A stretch of 64,000 nt of DNA from DASXRU01 sp036506395 (GTDB lineage: Bacteria; Acidobacteriota; Blastocatellia; Pyrinomonadales; Pyrinomonadaceae). The notes under the pieces were generated by a model, which saw only the letters and a list, made by a program, of their open reading frames with translations, did no database searches and was not told the DNA's origin. How positions within the stretch are numbered: the first letter of the stretch is position 1; each line of letters opens with the position of its first letter. The translations under genes were made by a program, and so were the position numbers. The stretch lies in contig DASXRU010000051.1 in assembly GCA_036506395.1 (NCBI GenBank), positions 1-64,000 of the forward strand, given 5' to 3'. Positions 25,226 through 33,643 of the stretch are shown piece after piece.

Positions 25226-25387
25226 AGTCCATCTCCCTCAGGTGATAACAATGCTTCCCACTCGCGTACGAGTAATACGCGGACATCGAGTGATTGACCT
25301 GTTAGACACCGGCGGCGATTTGGAGTTCCGGGATCCTTTGGTTATTTGTCTGAAGGGTCACTGGAGATCGGGACATTATTAGGCAAG

Positions 25388-25783
25388 TCACTTATCGCCC
25401 GACTTCTTCGTTCGGATATTCTTGTGGGTCTCAGCATCATGGATCTTCTTGAATTGCTTGTGCAATTCCTCCAGTTCATCGTCGGAGAGCTCTTCCAGAT
25501 CTATCAATTCCGAGCGCGCCCCCTTCACCCCCTTGAGCAGCTCGTCCAGTTTGAGATGGAAAGCAATGGCGTCACGGTTTTGGGTATTCTGGATCAGGAA
25601 GACCATCAGGAAAGTAATGATTGTCGTTCCAGTATTAATCACCAGTTGCCACGTATCTGAAAACTTGAACAGTGGCCCGGTGGCAGCCCATACGACGATA
25701 ATCAAAACGGCGATGATGAAGGCCCAGGACGTACCCATAGCATGTGCGATCTTCTGAGCGAACTTGCGAAACATGTCGTTCAT
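25388..25783 (-). CDS. Low-affinity iron permease family membrane protein
   Basis: The 131-residue protein has two transmembrane helices (residues about 18-36 and 46-64) in the arrangement WAFIIAVLIIVVWAATGPLF and SDTWQLVINTGTTIITFLMV. The loop QNTQNRDAIAFHLKLDELL and a highly charged C-terminal helix (IDLEELSDDELEELHKQFKK) follow. This is the bacterial short form of the low-affinity iron permease family. The transport role is known only for fungal relatives, so an iron function here is inference. GGAGAG precedes the ATG at 25783. It lies between exbD and an MscS-type channel in the same direction. Confidence 0.85.
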   Translation of the reverse strand: MNDMFRKFAQKIAHAMGTSWAFIIAVLIIVVWAATGPLFKFSDTWQLVINTGTTIITFLMVFLIQNTQNRDAIAFHLKLDELLKGVKGARSELIDLEELSDDELEELHKQFKKIHDAETHKNIRTKKSGDK

Positions 25784-25873
25784 TACATCTCTCCGTCAGT
25801 GATGAAGTTTAGAGTTCCTTATTCGTCTTGTGAAATTTCTGCGGATGCTTTCCAAAGCATCGTACTCTTACCC

Positions 25874-26935
25874 TCAGCGCATATTGCTCTTCGGAAAGAG
25901 AACGCGATCCGGCGCGGCGTTCAATTTTTGCAGCAGTTCCTTGATCAGTCGAGATTTGACTCTACCGGCCTGTTTCGGATGCACAACATAACGCACAATA
26001 GCATCAAGCCACGTATTCTCGCTCACGCGAAACAAAACGACGGGGCGCTCCTGGACTTGCAACTGATCAACCGGCGTCTGCGCCAGCAGCTCGCGGAAGA
26101 CTCGCACCCTCTCCATCATTGCTTCGCCGACCTCTTTCTCGGCTACTTCCTGCATCGTCTGTGAAATAAACTCCAGGTCACTTTCGTAGGCAACACTGAA
26201 CTTGATTTCATTCCAAACGTAAGGAAAGAGCGGCCACGTGTAGTTGTATATTGCCGTGTTAAGAACTTTAGAGTTGGGAAACTTGATTACGCGGCCGGTG
26301 GGATGATCGGTCGACAGGTAGTCGCCGCCGAATTCCCACAAGGTAGTGTCAATGTAGCCGACGTCGATTACGTCGCCGGTAGCCTCGCCAATCTTTATTC
26401 TGTCGCCCACACGGTATGGCGCTTTGACCAATATGTAGATCCAGCCGATGAAGCTCGTGATCGGAGTCTGCAGAGCCAAGCCCAGCGTTAACGAAATGAG
26501 GCCGATGGAAACGACAGTTGTGTACCAGGTATGAAAAAGTATCGAGATCACGATGAAGGCCAGAACCAATCCTACTGCCAGCCTTAAAATTCTTCTCAGA
26601 TTGTATTTGGAGACGGCGCTGTCGATGCGGCCAATCAGATAAACGTCGACAATCTTGGCGACGGCCAGCAGTAATACACCTGCCATCGCGCCTAGCGTCA
26701 GATTCTGCAACAGCCCGATGATTTGCGCGGCAAAAGTAAAGACTCTTAAGCCAAGCAAATAGTAGAGTCCCGCAAGGCCAAAGAGCAGCAGTAGGTGAGT
26801 GCCCAACCACAGTTTGTCTTTTGTCTCGGCAACAGGCTTGGTTTCCTCTTTCGCGACAGCCGTCTGCTTGAGTGCTTGCTTGACACCTTCCTGCTGCTTA
26901 ATCTGTTCTACTTCGGTGCGCACTTCGTCCGTCAT
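25874..26935 (-). CDS. MscS-family mechanosensitive channel
   Basis: The 353-residue inner-membrane protein has about four transmembrane helices between residues 45 and 165, after a charged N terminus. The pore helix and beta domain follow the MscS pattern: SIGLISLTLGLALQTPITSFIGWIYILV, then APYRVGDRIKIGEATGDVIDVGYIDT and VIKFPNSKVLN. The C-terminal alpha/beta vestibule is present. MscS channels open on membrane tension and release solutes during hypo-osmotic shock. The N-terminal stretch rich in Glu, Lys and Gln (residues 1-38) is longer than in the E. coli protein. The gene stands between the iron-permease-family gene and the dioxygenase gene. Confidence 0.9.
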   Translation of the reverse strand: MTDEVRTEVEQIKQQEGVKQALKQTAVAKEETKPVAETKDKLWLGTHLLLLFGLAGLYYLLGLRVFTFAAQIIGLLQNLTLGAMAGVLLLAVAKIVDVYLIGRIDSAVSKYNLRRILRLAVGLVLAFIVISILFHTWYTTVVSIGLISLTLGLALQTPITSFIGWIYILVKAPYRVGDRIKIGEATGDVIDVGYIDTTLWEFGGDYLSTDHPTGRVIKFPNSKVLNTAIYNYTWPLFPYVWNEIKFSVAYESDLEFISQTMQEVAEKEVGEAMMERVRVFRELLAQTPVDQLQVQERPVVLFRVSENTWLDAIVRYVVHPKQAGRVKSRLIKELLQKLNAAPDRVLFPKSNMR

Positions 26936-27127
26936 GCCTACAGGCCTCTTCCTCCAGATCGGTTCGTGGTAAAGCGTTACCTCGAATAACCGCCTTTGCT
27001 CCGGCGATTAACACACCTGTGAACCTACGTAAGGAAAATGAAAGGCATCCGCTATGCCGGGACTAGGGCCATTGGGTGGAGATCGAACATTTTGTGACGA
27101 AGGCTGCGGGAGAAGCAAAGAGCGACA

Positions 27128-28000
27128 TCATTGCGGATTGAAAAGCAGTGGGAAAAACTGTCCGTCCATTTTCTCTCCTGCGGCAATCGGCGGCACGCCC
27201 TCGAGCGGCGGCTGGTCTGATGCAGAGAGAACGCCATCAGCGAAGACATTTATCACCGTTGCTCTTCGTGGACGGTCGCCGCGGTTTTCGAATGAGCCAT
27301 GGACCATCAAGGGATGATGGAATGAAGCTTCACCTTTCTTTAACTCGATCGCGACGGGCTTAAACTCCGCCTTCTGTTTATCAGACAAGACAGACTGGAT
27401 TGCCTCCATGTCATCCGCGAGACCGGTTACCGGCAAGAGATTCCAGCGATGACTGCCCGGCACATAGTGGACGCAGCCGTTTTCGCGAGTGGAATCATCA
27501 AGCCCAATCCAGCAGGAGAGATGCGCCATAGGCTGGGTCCTCGTCCAGTAAGAGTAATCCTGATGCCAGGCCACCACTCCGCCATGCTGTGCCGGTTTGT
27601 AAAAAATCTGATCATGCCAGAACCGCACCGCGCCCCTGAGCAATTGCGAGGCAGAGACCAGGAAAGCTGGATTCCACAAAAGGTCATGGAAGCCCGGCGC
27701 TACCCGCCACGCACCCAACGCATGAAAGAGAATTCTGGCGGGATCGGTTGATTCGTTCGAATGATATTCATAGAAGAGTTGTTTGCCCGGATGTGACGGA
27801 TCTACAAGTTGGGCTAACTCAGCGCGCAATACTTCGACCTGCGCGTCGTTGAGCATGGTGACCCCGGCCAGGTAACCGTTTGACTTGTAGAACTCCAGTT
27901 GCTCATCACTCAGGCGGAAGCGACCCAATTCGTGCGCCTCGGCGGGCCAGGGGAATAGATTGCCAACGGGGCGATGATGTTTAGAGAGATCCTCGATCAT
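27128..28000 (-). CDS. Phytanoyl-CoA dioxygenase (PhyH) family Fe(II)/2-oxoglutarate oxygenase
   Basis: From ATG at 28000 the product is 290 residues. The facial triad is visible as HQD (His146, Asp148) in AWHQDYSYW and the distal His234 in LMVHGS. An Arg in RPRRATV, about 11 residues later, would bind 2-oxoglutarate. CVHYVPGSHRWN is typical of the family. The enzyme hydroxylates a small molecule using iron, oxygen and 2-oxoglutarate; its substrate cannot be told. The frame is open to 28195, but that extension overlaps the serine hydrolase gene and is not family-like. A GTG at 28027 overlapping the hydrolase stop is an alternative start and would couple the two genes. Confidence 0.9.
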   Translation of the reverse strand: MIEDLSKHHRPVGNLFPWPAEAHELGRFRLSDEQLEFYKSNGYLAGVTMLNDAQVEVLRAELAQLVDPSHPGKQLFYEYHSNESTDPARILFHALGAWRVAPGFHDLLWNPAFLVSASQLLRGAVRFWHDQIFYKPAQHGGVVAWHQDYSYWTRTQPMAHLSCWIGLDDSTRENGCVHYVPGSHRWNLLPVTGLADDMEAIQSVLSDKQKAEFKPVAIELKKGEASFHHPLMVHGSFENRGDRPRRATVINVFADGVLSASDQPPLEGVPPIAAGEKMDGQFFPLLFNPQ

Positions 28001-28023
28001 TAGGCCCACGGCTTTGATGGAAA

Positions 28024-29001
28024 TCACTTCACATTCTTGATCCCGTCCATCACGATTCGGGCGACGGTGGGAATGATCTCCCGCTCGTTCGCATGGTCTG
28101 TGGTAAAGGTTACGAGGACAAACTTCGATCCATCCGGCAACTCGATATAGGCAGCATCGTGCCGCGTAGTGCTGGTCCATCCGGCTTTCGACCAAAGCCT
28201 GGCGCCCCCAATCCCCTGAAGGGCAATCCCGGTAAAGCCGTGGCCCTGGTCATCAGCATCTTTGCTGGTGCCCGAAAAGTCTCGCTTCAGGAGTTCCATC
28301 ATTGCAGCGCTTCGCCGGGCCGTCACTGCGCGGCCCGTAACAATTTCAGAGAGCAATCTCGCTGTCGCCTCGGTAGTCAGTTTGTTACGGTTCTCGCCCT
28401 TCGGCCCGCGTGAAATCCGCTCCCGACCGTAGGCGTCTTCGCAAAACGTCTTCTGATTCACATTAATGTTCGTGTAGCCAAGCGAAGTGTAATAACGGTT
28501 CACGCTATTGCGCTTCTCCTGCCACTTTTTCATTTCCGCTGGCGGCAATTCATACCCGCCGGTGGTCTGCGTTAGCACGTCAACGACGTACTGTGTTGCC
28601 TCGTTCGACGAATCGACAATCATATCGCGCACGGCCCGCTTTAGCTCGTCGGTCTCCTTGATCTTTCCGTCTTCCAACCAACGATGCACGGCAGCCAGGT
28701 AGAACAACTTGACGACGCTGGCGGGGTAGACGCGCTCGTTGCCGCGAAAACTTGCCTGCTGCGGATGTTCCGAATCCCTCAGGTCGATCACGGTAATGGA
28801 TAGCTGGTTATCGGTGAGCTTCTTATCGGCGAATTTTGCCAGAGCGGTTTTAGCGGCTTCATCGACTAGAGCTTGCAACGTGCGTGCTGGAGGGGATGCG
28901 GTTTGGGCCTGGGCAACTGCCGGGCCGAGGGGCGATGAAATAACGAGACAAGCCGCGACAAGAAGCTTCCTGGTATTTTGGTTCATCATTATCAGAATCA
29001 T
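28024..29001 (-). CDS. Class A beta-lactamase-like serine hydrolase, exported
   Basis: The 325-residue protein has a signal peptide (LLVAACLVISSPLGPAVAQAQ) and the active-site elements of the class A beta-lactamase/penicillin-binding fold. These are Ser95-x-x-Lys98 in PASVVKLF, an SxN-like triad Ser131-Ser132-Asn133 in DSSNEAT, and Lys272-Ala-Gly in SKAGWTS where true lactamases have KTG. A Glu166-type omega-loop motif is not obvious, so it is safer to call it a serine hydrolase or peptidase than a resistance enzyme. In-frame ATG at 28989 and 28986 are alternative starts. The gene is divergent from the permease at 29053, sharing a 51-bp gap. Confidence 0.88.
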   Translation of the reverse strand: MILIMMNQNTRKLLVAACLVISSPLGPAVAQAQTASPPARTLQALVDEAAKTALAKFADKKLTDNQLSITVIDLRDSEHPQQASFRGNERVYPASVVKLFYLAAVHRWLEDGKIKETDELKRAVRDMIVDSSNEATQYVVDVLTQTTGGYELPPAEMKKWQEKRNSVNRYYTSLGYTNINVNQKTFCEDAYGRERISRGPKGENRNKLTTEATARLLSEIVTGRAVTARRSAAMMELLKRDFSGTSKDADDQGHGFTGIALQGIGGARLWSKAGWTSTTRHDAAYIELPDGSKFVLVTFTTDHANEREIIPTVARIVMDGIKNVK

Positions 29002-29052
29002 CCAAATCGAAAAGATTGTTTCAGCGAGCGTTTTAGATTATAAGGCAACGAA

Positions 29053-30390
29053 ATGAAAAACGTAGCGGCAAGAGTATCAAACGAAGGCCTGGTCCGAGGC
29101 ATCCGCCGCTGGGACCTCGTCGCCATTGCCGTCAACGGGATCATCGGAGCGGGAATTTTTGGCTTGCCGTCCAGGGTGTTCGCACTCATCGGCCCATACA
29201 GTCTGATTGCATTCGTAGTCTGTGCGGTTGTCGTTACCATGATTATTCTGTGCTTTGCCGAAGTCGGCAGCCGCTTTGATGAAACGGGCGGGCCTTACCT
29301 TTATGCGCGGGAAGCCTTTGGACCTACCGTCGCGTTCGAGATCGGCTGGCTGATCTGGCTCGCACGTCTGACGGCATTTGCTGCAAACTGCAATCTGCTT
29401 GTTAATTATCTTGGTTATTTTTGGCCCTCCGCTACCAGCACATTCTGGCGCGCCGCGATCATAGTGATCACCGTAGTGCTACTGACAACGGTTAACTTGC
29501 TCGGTGTCAGGCAAGCCGCAATCGTCAGCAATTGTTTTACTATCGGCAAGCTGATCCCGATGCTGATCTTCATCGCCGCAGGCTTGTTCTTTCTGAACCC
29601 ACACGCTTACGCCCTCGGAGCGCGGCCAGCCACTGGCGCGTTCTCGCAATCGGTGTTGCTTCTGATCTACGCCTTCACCGGGTTTGAGATGGCGGCGATT
29701 CCAGCGGGCGAAGTACGCAATCCGCAAAAGCATTTGCCACACGCGTTGATGATCGCAATCGGACTTGTCGCCTTCATCTACATCCTGATTCAAATTGTTT
29801 GCGTGGGAACTCTGCCTGAGCTGGCGCAGTCGCAGAAGCCGCTGGCGGATGCCGGCACACGATTTCTGGGAACTGCAGGCGGCGCGATCATTTCGGTTGG
29901 CGCTGTCATTTCGATTACCGGTAACCTAAACATCCTGGTGTTGTCAGGCTCGCGAGTTCCCTTCGCGATGGCTGAACAGAAGCAATTGCCACTATTCATC
30001 GCAAAGATTCACCGCCACTTCTTCACACCGCACGTCGCTATTCTGATCACTGCGGTATTAATGCTGGTGTTGACCCTCAAGAGTTCTTTCGTAGCCGCCT
30101 TAACAATCAGTGCTATCGCCAGGCTGGTTACTTACGCCGCAACGTGCATAGCCTTACTTGTTTTCCGTCGCCGCAAAGACGCCCCACCGGCAATCTTCCA
30201 TTTACGAGGAGGACCACTGATTGCAATCGCATCGCTCGTGCTGGCAGCTTGGCTGCTTTTGAACAGCACGCTCAAGGAGGCGAAAGTTGCGGCCATAGCT
30301 GCGGCAATAGGATTAATAATCTATGCGGCCTGTCGGATAATAATGAGCAAGAATCTACCCACCACCAAACCTCGATCCCAGCAAGACTAG
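29053..30390 (+). CDS. APC-family amino acid/polyamine permease
   Basis: The 445-residue inner-membrane protein has about 12 hydrophobic helices. Helix 1 contains GIIGAGIFGLP (residues 29-39), the unwound substrate-binding motif of APC transporters. ETGGPYLYAREAFGP and IYAFTGFEMAAIPAGEVRNPQKHLP are further family hallmarks. It should exchange or import an amino acid or related amine. The substrate cannot be named from sequence. It is transcribed alone, divergently from the beta-lactamase-like gene. Confidence 0.93.
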   Translation: MKNVAARVSNEGLVRGIRRWDLVAIAVNGIIGAGIFGLPSRVFALIGPYSLIAFVVCAVVVTMIILCFAEVGSRFDETGGPYLYAREAFGPTVAFEIGWLIWLARLTAFAANCNLLVNYLGYFWPSATSTFWRAAIIVITVVLLTTVNLLGVRQAAIVSNCFTIGKLIPMLIFIAAGLFFLNPHAYALGARPATGAFSQSVLLLIYAFTGFEMAAIPAGEVRNPQKHLPHALMIAIGLVAFIYILIQIVCVGTLPELAQSQKPLADAGTRFLGTAGGAIISVGAVISITGNLNILVLSGSRVPFAMAEQKQLPLFIAKIHRHFFTPHVAILITAVLMLVLTLKSSFVAALTISAIARLVTYAATCIALLVFRRRKDAPPAIFHLRGGPLIAIASLVLAAWLLLNSTLKEAKVAAIAAAIGLIIYAACRIIMSKNLPTTKPRSQQD

Positions 30391-30842
30391 TCACCGAAAT
30401 AACCACCCCACTCGCTGAGCTAAAAGCAGGACTCTACATCCTCTCAGCAGCCCGGTCCTCCGTCGCCGATCAAGAGCGATACTGACATTTTGTGGAGTTA
30501 TACCGGTGACAAAATTTGGTAAATGCTCCGCGCGTCGGTCCAAAAAGGGACGACCCATTAATTGGATGTTAGCCCTTTATCGGAACAAATTTGTGAAGTT
30601 TTAAAAGATAGTGCGAGTTGCCCCGGCGTTTCGCCCTGCTGGCATGGGGTTTGTTTGCTTCGTTTGCGTTTTACCAGTTCCGCCACGTTTTCGGAACTGC
30701 ACGGTGATATTCCCGCAATAGATCATAAGGGCTTGTATTCACCCGCAGAGCGGCAGGTAGGACCTGAGCCCTGCGGTTTGCGTTAGCGGGAAGCAATTCA
30801 AGATTCTGAGAGAAAAGACTTTCGATAATTTAGGAGATCACA
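30391..30842 (+). other. Intergenic region upstream of the DUF11 locus
   Basis: This 452-bp gap holds no convincing gene. A 74-codon frame at 30562-30786 has no ribosome-binding site or recognisable features. There is a small hairpin GTTCCG/CGGAAC near 30680. AGGAG lies at 30832-30836, 6 bp before the first DUF11 gene, as its ribosome-binding site. I see no clear -35/-10 pair. Confidence 0.6.
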
Positions 30843-31364
30843 ATGAAAAAATCTAAGAAGCATGTTCGCACGTTGCCTGTAGTCCTCATGTGCTTGTTGG
30901 CTCTAGGCGGTGCGGCGGCTTTCGCACAAAAACAGCTGAAGCTGATGGGCCATCGGCCCGAAGTCAAGGTCGTGCTCTCCGGCATGGTCGAGCGTGAAGC
31001 CGGTCGCATTCCGGTTGATAAAGCTGCGGGCGTCAGATCCGGCGAGATTCTGGATTGGACCATCACCTCAGCAAACGAAGGCAATGCTTCCGCGACCGAT
31101 TACAAAGCTGTAGGGAAAATCCCAAGCGGCACCCAGTTTGTCGCAGGCAGCGCCACCGCCGATGGTTCAGCCGCTGTGACTTATAGCATCGACAATGGAA
31201 AGAACTTTTCCGCGCAGCCGACAATTGAAGAGAAGCAACCGGACGGTTCCACCAAAAAAGTACCCGCGCCTGCCTCCATGTACACGCAGCTTCGTTATGA
31301 GTGGGCCGATCCCCTCGTCCAGGGCGGCAAGGTTAGTGCTTCTTATAAAGTGCGTTTGAAATAG
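30843..31364 (+). CDS. Small exported single-DUF11-domain protein
   Basis: The 173-residue protein has a classical signal peptide (KKSKKHVRTLPVVLMCLLAL, then AAAFAQ) and one DUF11-type beta domain. That domain has DWTITSANEGNASATDYKAVGKIPSGTQFV, where the N-E-G-N/IPSGT pattern is the core of such domains. The C-terminal part aligns by eye with the end of the 1079-aa protein at 39337-42576: both have a YSxDxG turn (VTYSIDNGKNF and FEYSNDGGTTW) and end in a basic strand (SYKVRLK and GFTVRIR). This suggests a shared module. It is the first gene of four DUF11 genes in one direction, 90 bp before the next start, and is a candidate minor subunit or cap of a surface assembly. Confidence 0.8.
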   Translation: MKKSKKHVRTLPVVLMCLLALGGAAAFAQKQLKLMGHRPEVKVVLSGMVEREAGRIPVDKAAGVRSGEILDWTITSANEGNASATDYKAVGKIPSGTQFVAGSATADGSAAVTYSIDNGKNFSAQPTIEEKQPDGSTKKVPAPASMYTQLRYEWADPLVQGGKVSASYKVRLK

Positions 31365-31454
31365 TTGCCCCGGACTTCTGCTGAAGCCGAGGCTCCTGCA
31401 CCCTTTTCTGGCGGTTAACACCCGTCCCGCCCAATCAAAAAGTGAGGAATGATA

Positions 31455-33449
31455 ATGATTAAAGTTTCCCAAATAACTACAGGTGCGCTGCCCCGCCTGA
31501 TCGCATTGCTTGCGATCACCTGCGCATTTTACACGCAAGGATTAGCGCAGACCGCCGGCGGCACCCAGATAAAGAACCAGGCCAGCGCCACTTATGGAGA
31601 TGGCAGCGGCGGTTCTTACGACACAGTTTCAAATACGGTCACCGTAATAGTGGCTAACGTCTCCGGCCTGGCGATTACGCCTGATGCGGGGGTCAACCCG
31701 ACTGTAGTGCCTAACCAGACGGGAGTGGTCTTCAGTTTTAACGTTACCAACACAGGAAACTTTTCTGATCAGGTGCGCTTCCTGGCCAGCGGGGCAAGCG
31801 TATACCTTGGTGTCGGTAGTCCGGCAACCATAACCCGCGCGGTAATCGACGCTGACAGCAGCGGCACCATCAACGGCGGAGACCCCGATATTCTGACCAA
31901 CGGGGCGGATGTTCTTTCGGCTCCCATCGCTCAGAACGGCGCAATTGTCGTTTTGGTCGAAGTAAGCGTCAATGCCGGGGCCACTGCAGGTCAGTCGGTT
32001 GACGTCTTTCTCGGCGACGCCGGTGGAGGTTCGCCTTTTGACAATCAGGCGGCAGACGGTTCTTCGAAAGAAGTGAGTACAGTCTCCGTTGCTTCCGTTA
32101 ATGGCTTACGCGAAGCACGCGGCGACGCGAGCGCTGCCGTGGTCAACAACGCGATCTTGGCCCTTTCACTTAGCGGGCCTGCTGGGCCAGTAGCGCTCGG
32201 CTCGAACATTACCTATGCGTGGGACCTTTGCAATATCGGTTCGCGCACCGCATCAGCCGTTACTCTCGTGAACGGACCCGGCGGCTCAAACGTCGGCGTC
32301 TTTATCATCGCGCCGATTCCAGCTGGGACATCTCTTGCTGGGGCGCCTCCTAATTCGTTTCCTGCGGGGACGCTTTATTCCACGTCGCCCCTGGGAGACG
32401 ATCCGATCACAACCGCGACCTGGACCACGACGGCGCCGGTGCCGCTTTCAAACACCACCCGCGTGGCCTTCAACGTTGGTAACTCCCTGGGAGTCGGTGC
32501 CTGCAGTGGCAGCATCAACATGATCGTTACCATCACCACGACTAACGCCACGAATCCGATCGTGGAACAGGGTGATGGCTATGCGAAGGACAGCCTCAAT
32601 GTTCAAATCACGGCTGTCTCAAATACGATTACCACGACACTCATCGCGGTCGGTGATGTGCTCAATGGACCTCAGGGTCAACCTGGTGCGGTGGGACCAA
32701 CCGACACCAACGACGACTACACCAACAAGAGTGTCAGCGTTGGAATAGCCGGCGTTGCTCCGGGCGGCGTTACGACTGCTGCCAGTGGCGCAATTAGTTT
32801 CACTAATACGCTGCAGAACACAGGCAACGCAAACGACAACTTCACGCTAACTGTGACGAGCTTCCCTGCGGGAGCAACCGTTGTAGTAGAGGGTGTGACG
32901 GTTATTCTCAACGGCGTGGCGACCGGCAATCCTGTTCCGCCGCTGGCCATTGCTTATGCCGGTTCGTCCAACTACACGGTCGCCATAACCCTGCCGGCCG
33001 GAAAGACGGTGCTCACCGGTTATGACACCGTAATCAGAGCCACCTCGGCCAATACGATCAGCTCGACCAATGACACGATTGATCGCGTGTACACGGGTTT
33101 CGTGCGGCTTGACAAGCTGGCAACCGTTGCAAACGCGACGGGTGTCGGCGGCCCAACGGATGCTGTCCCCGGCGCAGTGATCACGTTTGCGATCACCTAT
33201 ACCAATGTGTCGAGCTCCGGCGGTATCAACAACGTTACCTTGACGGCGACCAACATCGTCATCACGGAGAACGGCTCCGCTGCTCCAAACAACTGGGCGA
33301 CTTACACAGACCACGTTGTCGGCGCTACAGACACGCTCGGCGGCATTATCACGGGTGATTCGCTCGGCTCGACGGTGTTAACCGACACGATCGCTTCGCT
33401 CGCTGCAGGTCAGTCAGGCGTCTTTACTTTCAAGCGCCAGATACAGTGA
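31455..33449 (+). CDS. Exported multi-domain DUF11 repeat protein
   Basis: The 664-residue product starts at ATG 31455. GAGGA at 31444-31448 is 6 bp from this ATG but overlaps too closely with the ATG at 31449, which decides the start. After the signal peptide (LIALLAITCAFYTQGLAQ) comes a module with TQIKNQASATYGD and YDTVSNTVTVIV that is also at the N terminus of the 1882-aa protein. An EF-hand-like loop DADSSGTING and several beta-sandwich domains follow (FSFNVTNTGNFSDQ, YAWDLCNIGSRTAS, TFAITYTNVSSSGG). It ends on a basic strand (VFTFKRQIQ). There are almost no Cys. It is probably a secreted structural surface protein. No enzymatic motif is visible. Confidence 0.85.
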   Translation: MIKVSQITTGALPRLIALLAITCAFYTQGLAQTAGGTQIKNQASATYGDGSGGSYDTVSNTVTVIVANVSGLAITPDAGVNPTVVPNQTGVVFSFNVTNTGNFSDQVRFLASGASVYLGVGSPATITRAVIDADSSGTINGGDPDILTNGADVLSAPIAQNGAIVVLVEVSVNAGATAGQSVDVFLGDAGGGSPFDNQAADGSSKEVSTVSVASVNGLREARGDASAAVVNNAILALSLSGPAGPVALGSNITYAWDLCNIGSRTASAVTLVNGPGGSNVGVFIIAPIPAGTSLAGAPPNSFPAGTLYSTSPLGDDPITTATWTTTAPVPLSNTTRVAFNVGNSLGVGACSGSINMIVTITTTNATNPIVEQGDGYAKDSLNVQITAVSNTITTTLIAVGDVLNGPQGQPGAVGPTDTNDDYTNKSVSVGIAGVAPGGVTTAASGAISFTNTLQNTGNANDNFTLTVTSFPAGATVVVEGVTVILNGVATGNPVPPLAIAYAGSSNYTVAITLPAGKTVLTGYDTVIRATSANTISSTNDTIDRVYTGFVRLDKLATVANATGVGGPTDAVPGAVITFAITYTNVSSSGGINNVTLTATNIVITENGSAAPNNWATYTDHVVGATDTLGGIITGDSLGSTVLTDTIASLAAGQSGVFTFKRQIQ

Positions 33450-33548
33450 CGCAGAACTAGTTTGTATATGCGCGCATTACAAGAAGGGGCGCCACAGTTT
33501 CTCAGGCTAATTGTTCTAAGCTGAGAACGGGTCGCGCCACCTACAGGA

Positions 33549-33607
33549 ATGAGGGATGAAGGCTGAGGGATACGGTCGGAAATCAATCCTTAGCTTTCAT
33601 CCCTCAT
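33549..33607. repeat. Imperfect inverted repeat of ATGAGGGATGAA type
   Basis: ATGAGGGATGAAGGCTGAGG (33549-33568) and CCTTAGCTTTCATCCCTCAT (33588-33607) are 20-bp arms that match at all but two positions. The loop is 19 nt. The element lies between the 664-aa and 1882-aa DUF11 genes, 37 bp before the latter's start. It is probably a dispersed repeat and may affect read-through or mRNA stability between the two genes. Confidence 0.7.
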
Positions 33608-33643
33608 CGTCCATTTATTAACCCCGCGATATTCATATCCGCC

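Noticed and set aside
28001..28195. N-terminal extension of the PhyH-family protein
   Set aside because: It lies inside the serine hydrolase gene in another frame and does not look like the family; ATG 28000 or GTG 28027 is preferred.
28024..29001. Antibiotic-resistance beta-lactamase
   Set aside because: The fold matches, but the third motif is KAG and no clear omega-loop Glu is seen, so resistance cannot be claimed.
30562..30786. 74-codon frame before the DUF11 locus
   Set aside because: No ribosome-binding site, no signal peptide and no resemblance to known proteins; more likely leader DNA.
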